64,000 nucleotides of DNA from NCBI GenBank assembly GCA_022778785.1, contig JALFSO010000086.1, forward strand, positions 1 through 64,000, written 5' to 3'. This document shows, one piece after another, positions 60,649 to 64,000 of this stretch. The notes under the pieces are model-generated. The model did not search any database. It was not told where the DNA came from and saw only the letters and a list, made by a program, of their open reading frames with translations. The translations under genes were made by a program, and so were the position numbers. Position 1 is the first letter of the stretch. Each line of letters begins with the position of its first letter. This DNA is from Dysosmobacter sp. Lineage in GTDB: Bacteria > Bacillota > Clostridia > Oscillospirales > Oscillospiraceae.

Positions 60649-61674
60649 TTATTCCGCAGTCTCTTTGTTGGCTTTCTTTGATTTTCTAATATGTGACAAG
60701 GGATTTGCCTTGGCAGCTACTCGCAGGTCTTCATTGTCGATATGGGTGTAGATCTCCGTGGTGTTCAGGTGCTCATGGCCCAGGACCTCCTGCACGGCCC
60801 GGACATCCACGCCGTTCCGGAGCATCAGCGTGGCGGCGGTATGGCGCAGCTTGTGGGAGGAATACTGGCTGGCGTCTATCCCGGCCTCGCTGAGCCGCTT
60901 TTTTACCATGGCGTGAACGGCCGAACGGCTCATCCGCTCATTCTGTGAAGACAGGAACAGGGCATCTTCATCCTGCCCTGTGATGGGACGCCGTACCGCC
61001 AGATATTCCTCCAGCGCGGTCTGGCAGGCGTCGTTGAGAAAAACCACCCGCATTTTGTTGCCCTTGCCCAGGATATGGAGCGCCTCGCCCTGGATGTCGC
61101 TGATGTTCAGTCCCACCAGCTCCGAGATCCGCAGTCCGCAGTTCAGGAACAGGACCAGGATGCAGTAATCCCGCTCCTGATTCTTGCCATGAACAGAGTC
61201 CAGAAGCTGGACGCTCTGATCCAGTGTCAGATATTTGGGCAGCGTCTTTTTCAGCTTAGGGGAGTCCATATCCTTCACAGGATTCTCCGTCAACAGATGC
61301 GCCTTCACCGTCAGATACTTATAGAACGACCGGATCGTGGCGATCTTGCGTGCTCTGGATGCGGCATTGAGACCGTAGCCGGAGTTCTGACTGTTCTGAT
61401 GCTGGACCCGGTCCCGGCTGAGATAGGCCATGTATTCGTAGATATCTGTTAATGTTACATTTTTCACAAACTCAAGATCTACATCCATGATGTCGAGCTC
61501 ATCCAGCTCCTTGTTCCGGAGCGATGGATCTCTGGACTGCTTCAGATAGCGGAAAAAATTCCGCAGATCCAGGAAATACTCGTCCACCGTGCGCTTGGAG
61601 TGGCCCTGGATGGTCTCATGGTATGCCAGAAAATCCCGAAGGATCGGTGGCGCTTCTGTACGATAATCATTCAT
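60649..61674 (-). CDS. xerC: tyrosine recombinase, XerC-like
   Basis: The 341-residue product has an N-terminal DNA-binding part (about 1-150, including a long insertion around 70-100) and the catalytic residues: Arg in CGLRISELVGL, HKLRHTAATLM, and LGHEHLNTTEIYTHI with the nucleophilic Tyr. It is probably the XerC partner of the XerD at 20124, for chromosome dimer resolution. It is also the gene next to the mobile-element end at 61.7-64 kb. Confidence 0.88.
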   Translation of the reverse strand: MNDYRTEAPPILRDFLAYHETIQGHSKRTVDEYFLDLRNFFRYLKQSRDPSLRNKELDELDIMDVDLEFVKNVTLTDIYEYMAYLSRDRVQHQNSQNSGYGLNAASRARKIATIRSFYKYLTVKAHLLTENPVKDMDSPKLKKTLPKYLTLDQSVQLLDSVHGKNQERDYCILVLFLNCGLRISELVGLNISDIQGEALHILGKGNKMRVVFLNDACQTALEEYLAVRRPITGQDEDALFLSSQNERMSRSAVHAMVKKRLSEAGIDASQYSSHKLRHTAATLMLRNGVDVRAVQEVLGHEHLNTTEIYTHIDNEDLRVAAKANPLSHIRKSKKANKETAE

Positions 61675-62020
61675 GATTGGATATTTTGGGACTGTAGATA
61701 TCGGGAGACAGCTCTGGAGCGATCAGAAGAACAGCGAATGAAGAAAGCATCGCCCGAACGTCCGAAAATCGCTGGAAAACCGCGGACATTTGAAATTGAT
61801 CACAGCTGAACCGCTGAACGTGTCAGCAAAACAAAATGCGCGGACTGTTGATACAGACAAACAAACTGATGACGTAAAACTCCGAAATGAAATAACAGTC
61901 ATGCTGGATGCTGTACAGTCACATTCCGGAACCAGGCCAAGGCATCAGAAACGGCTCCGGAGGTTCAGAAGGGGTTTTCCCGGGAAAAGGCCCTTTCAGC
62001 GCAATTCTGTCTCCCCTACT

Positions 62021-62046
62021 TTGAACAAAATTTACATTTTGTTCAA
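62021..62046. repeat. 11-bp perfect palindrome
   Basis: TTGAACAAAAT, 4-nt spacer, ATTTTGTTCAA. It is operator-like in an otherwise GC-rich stretch. Confidence 0.75.
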
Positions 62047-62109
62047 AAATATTTCCCGCGAAAATACCTCCACCCTGCGGGTGGAGTTTGAAGCGGTGGG
62101 AAATATTTC
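62047..62109. repeat. nested inverted repeat (hairpin in hairpin)
   Basis: Outer arms AAATATTTCCC and GGGAAATATTT enclose an inner 8-bp stem CTCCACCC/GGGTGGAG with a TGC loop at about 62068-62086. It starts directly after the TTGAACAAAAT palindrome. Confidence 0.7.
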
Positions 62110-62411
62110 TGTTCGGTCCATGCCCGCCCACGGGGCGGCTGCGCGCGGGAAATCCGCCGACAGCGCCCGGAAAGCCACGGATTTCCCGCGCTTGGCCTCC
62201 GGCGCATGGCCCAACAAAATCATACCTTTTGTGCAATCCCGCCGTACCGGGCCATCAGATGTCCGCCACGGGCAAAATCTGCAAGTCCCGCGCCCTCCTT
62301 TCTGCATGGGCTGCCGCCGGGGGGCATCCCTGCGGCGCTCAGAATTCGGGCCATTCCCCGCCATGCGGCGGGAGCGCGACCCCTTGATTCCATCATACCC
62401 CGGGAACAGTC

Positions 62412-62436
62412 AGATGTCAAGTCAGACTTGACGTCT
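62412..62436. repeat. 25-nt palindrome across the recombinase stop codon
   Basis: AGATGTCAAGTC and GACTTGACGTCT are complementary in 11 of 12 positions around a central A. It covers the last codons of the small recombinase (its stop is at 62422-62424). No T-tract is present. Confidence 0.65.
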
Positions 62437-62964
62437 GCGCCTCCGGGCGGCCCGCTGCCGCTCCCGCATCTGGGCCTTGTTGGTCATCAGATGGTCTGCC
62501 ATGGCATAGATGGCCGTCACGCTGTCCGAGTTATGGGACAGTGCCCGCCGGACACGGGCAATGTCGCCGTAGCGCTCCATGAGCCGCACGGCGTAGACCT
62601 TGCGGAAGCTGTGTGTCCCCACGTTCTGGTCCAGCCGGAACGCCCTGGCGGCCCGCTTGACGTCGGCCCAGACGGCCTGCCGGGTCTTGTGGGTCCCCGG
62701 TTTCCGGCCCGGAAAGGCCCAGACCGGCCCCGCCTGCGCCCTGATCTGGGCAAGAAGGTCCTTCGGCAGCCCGCAGCGGTGCCGCTTGCCGGTCTTTTTT
62801 TCCCGGACCCACATGGACGGGGCAAGCTGCTCCGTCCGCAGTTCAAGGACATCCGATATCCGAAGCCCGGTCTGTAAAACGGCCTCGATGATGAGCGCAT
62901 TTTGCGGCGTCAGGGCCGCCAGAATGTGGGAAATCTCCCGGTTCAGCAGGTATTCGGTGGTCAT
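62422..62964 (-). CDS. small tyrosine recombinase (catalytic domain only)
   Basis: The 180-residue product carries the catalytic part of the tyrosine recombinase family: Arg in QTGLRISDVLELR, THSFRKVYAVRL (His-x-x-Arg), ALSHNSDSVTAIYAM (His and the candidate nucleophile Tyr), with a very basic C-terminus (RERQRAARRRRRQV). It lacks the core-binding N-terminal domain of XerC/XerD (about 100 residues short). Such mini-integrases occur on mobile elements. It follows the Rep gene by 33 bp on the same strand and is likely co-transcribed. Confidence 0.8.
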   Translation of the reverse strand: MTTEYLLNREISHILAALTPQNALIIEAVLQTGLRISDVLELRTEQLAPSMWVREKKTGKRHRCGLPKDLLAQIRAQAGPVWAFPGRKPGTHKTRQAVWADVKRAARAFRLDQNVGTHSFRKVYAVRLMERYGDIARVRRALSHNSDSVTAIYAMADHLMTNKAQMRERQRAARRRRRQV

Positions 62965-62997
62965 TGGTTCCCGGTTCCTCCCTCGATTTTTCCGGGG

Positions 62998-64000
62998 TCA
63001 TCCGCCCCGGCCTCCGGCCCGCAGCGCCCGCCCCGGCGGGGGCGGCGGGGGCGTTTGACTTTCCTGAAATTGTAAACTGGGTTTTTGGCGGCCAACTTCC
63101 GTGAGCGGGATTTCCGCGCCCTGGGGTTCACAAGTTTCTTGTGAACTTCCCGGCGTTGTTCCTGATGATTCACAGGATTCTTGTGAATCAGTTCCCGTTC
63201 CATGGGGCAGCCCACGCAGGTCACCCCGCCGGTCATCCGGCAGAACCTCCAGTTTGGACAGTGCTGCAGCAGCGGCGTCACCTCCATCGGCGCACAGGCG
63301 GACGAAGCGGCTCCACGGGAGGCCGTCCACGGTGAACGGCTCCGCGCCGCTGTCGGCGGTCAGCGCCTCATAATCCACGTCGCACCACTCCACCTCCGGG
63401 CGGCGCAGCTTGCCGCCGGAGTAGTACCAGCGGCCCCCGATTTTGCCCTGCTCCTTGGCGATGTACTTGCAGCAGTACCCAACCGCCGCCCTGCGGTCGC
63501 CGTAGAGGCGGATAGCGGTGGAGAAGCCCCAGCCCCAAGCGGGCAGGTTGTAGACGGTATGACCGCCGCTGTCCTTGTGGCCGCTGTCCACGGCGGGCAG
63601 CGCGTCGTTGAAGAAGCCGTGGAAGTGGATGGCCCCGTCCTTGTGATGCTCCGGGACGAGGACATACGCGAGGCCGTCCCGGCGGACGCGGTTGTCCAGC
63701 CAGTGGTTGAGATGGCGGACCACCTCGGCGGGGTCGTAGCGGTCAATCCGCTGCCGGTCCAGCGTCAGCGTGACGAAGTACGCCCAGTCGTTGCAAAGGC
63801 CGAGGTCCCGGACGGCCACGCGGGCGCGTCTCTGCGCCCGTTCCCGGTTCGCCTGACGGGCTTTGCGGACGCTGGGGTCCTCCCCCTCGTCTTGGATGGC
63901 GGCCCGCTCCAAGGCCGCGTAGCGCTCCTCTGCGAGGATTGCGCGGTACTCGTCGGAGAGCATGGCCTCGAAGATGGCCTGTTCGGCCTCGCCGGTGTCG
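62998..64000 (-). CDS. HUH-type rolling-circle replication protein (5' end beyond window)
   Basis: The frame is still open at the window edge: 12 codons (DTGEAEQAIFEA) precede the first M at 63963, so the gene is probably longer. The visible 334 residues hold the Rep marks: YFVTLTLD (motif I), IHFHGFF (motif II, the HUH metal site) and AVGYCCKYIAKEQGK (motif III, with the catalytic Tyr and Lys). The C-terminal 90 residues are low-complexity, Ser/Pro/Gly-rich. Similar Rep proteins start rolling-circle replication of small plasmids and filamentous or microvirus-like phages. It is Arg-rich and GC-rich. Confidence 0.82.
   Translation of the reverse strand, partial: DTGEAEQAIFEAMLSDEYRAILAEERYAALERAAIQDEGEDPSVRKARQANRERAQRRARVAVRDLGLCNDWAYFVTLTLDRQRIDRYDPAEVVRHLNHWLDNRVRRDGLAYVLVPEHHKDGAIHFHGFFNDALPAVDSGHKDSGGHTVYNLPAWGWGFSTAIRLYGDRRAAVGYCCKYIAKEQGKIGGRWYYSGGKLRRPEVEWCDVDYEALTADSGAEPFTVDGLPWSRFVRLCADGGDAAAAALSKLEVLPDDRRGDLRGLPHGTGTDSQESCESSGTTPGSSQETCEPQGAEIPLTEVGRQKPSLQFQESQTPPPPPPGRALRAGGRGG

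Larger units (their letters stand above)
61675..62421. other. palindrome-rich non-coding region, possible element end or replication origin
   Basis: No believable gene. The region holds at least five inverted repeats: TTTTCCCGGGAAAA (about 61974-61987); TTGAACAAAAT and its mirror (62021-62046); a nested hairpin in which AAATATTTCCC and GGGAAATATTT flank CTCCACCC/GGGTGGAG (about 62047-62109); a GCGGGAAATCC pair (about 62145-62191); and an imperfect 25-nt palindrome at 62412-62436. Together with the HUH Rep gene downstream, it could contain a rolling-circle origin or recombination site. Base composition switches between AT-rich and GC-rich patches. Confidence 0.55.

Noticed and set aside
61790..62431. 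A 213-codon plus-strand frame between xerC and the recombinase
   Set aside because: It is Arg-rich and runs across several palindromes, has no ribosome site, and overlaps the recombinase end on the other strand.
62422..62964. Calling the small recombinase a broken XerC/XerD pseudogene
   Set aside because: It has all catalytic motifs in one frame and sits in an operon with Rep, which fits a mini-integrase better.
62998..63963. Taking the M at 63963 as the Rep start
   Set aside because: The frame is open with coding-like codons up to the window edge, so the gene is treated as partial.
1..64000. tRNA, rRNA or CRISPR arrays
   Set aside because: No cloverleaf ends, rRNA signatures or regularly spaced repeats were found by eye; a tRNAscan/Infernal run would confirm.

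Overview
The window looks like chromosome from a GC-rich (about 60 % by eye), spore-forming Firmicute of class Clostridia, most like the Oscillospiraceae gut anaerobes (Oscillibacter/Flavonifractor/Lawsonibacter type). The basis is the gene order (dxs-tlyA-nadK-argR-recN, queA-tgt-yajC, spoIIM-xerD, ruvC-ruvA-ruvB, xseA-xseB-ispA), sporulation-type genes (spoIIM, a sigH-like sigma factor, a SpoIID-domain protein), a Tyr T-box, and small proteins of families common in Clostridia (DUF951, DUF6054, DUF1858, TIGR04086). No rRNA, tRNA or CRISPR was recognised.

Left end (1-7.2 kb): terminators of an upstream unit, then a strong promoter and about 650 nt of structured non-coding RNA. A four-helix membrane protein gene follows, then dxs, tlyA, nadK, argR and recN. 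This matches the setting of OLE RNA and its partner OapA, one of the largest and least understood bacterial ncRNA-protein complexes. It is the most exciting system in the window.

7.2-31 kb: T-box-controlled tyrS; an ABC-F ATPase in which one of the two composite ATP sites is degenerate; a FUSC-like membrane protein; asd; a SpoIID-domain protein; queA-tgt; yajC; spoIIM-xerD; an ECF sigma/anti-sigma pair; ruvC-ruvA-DUF6054-ruvB; glmM; a sigH-like gene that appears leaderless; small zinc/redox proteins; trmK-nif3; yebC.

31-50 kb: ispD-ispF and xseA-xseB-ispA (isoprenoid steps complementing dxs); an uncharacterised proline-rich three-gene cluster; nth; rarA; an S1-domain protein; a DUF951 gene with a 31-residue membrane peptide; ddl-murF; a canonical ABC-F; a YdcF-like protein; a flavodoxin; prfA; a fused threonylcarbamoyl-AMP synthase/dephospho-CoA kinase; an M18 aminopeptidase.

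50-61.7 kb: a proline operon (proB-proA-DUF1963-proC), a ClpP/TepA-like protease, coaX, an SLH/polysaccharide deacetylase, and a divergent pair of glycolytic genes (a predicted PPi-dependent phosphofructokinase and class II aldolase). A putative amidase and a XerC-like recombinase follow.

Right end (61.7-64 kb): about 750 bp of palindrome-rich non-coding DNA, then a minimal tyrosine recombinase and an HUH rolling-circle Rep protein that runs off the edge. This is probably one end of an integrated rolling-circle mobile element or inovirus-like prophage. Chromosomal promoters, terminators and leader hairpins are listed where hexamers or stems can be read directly.
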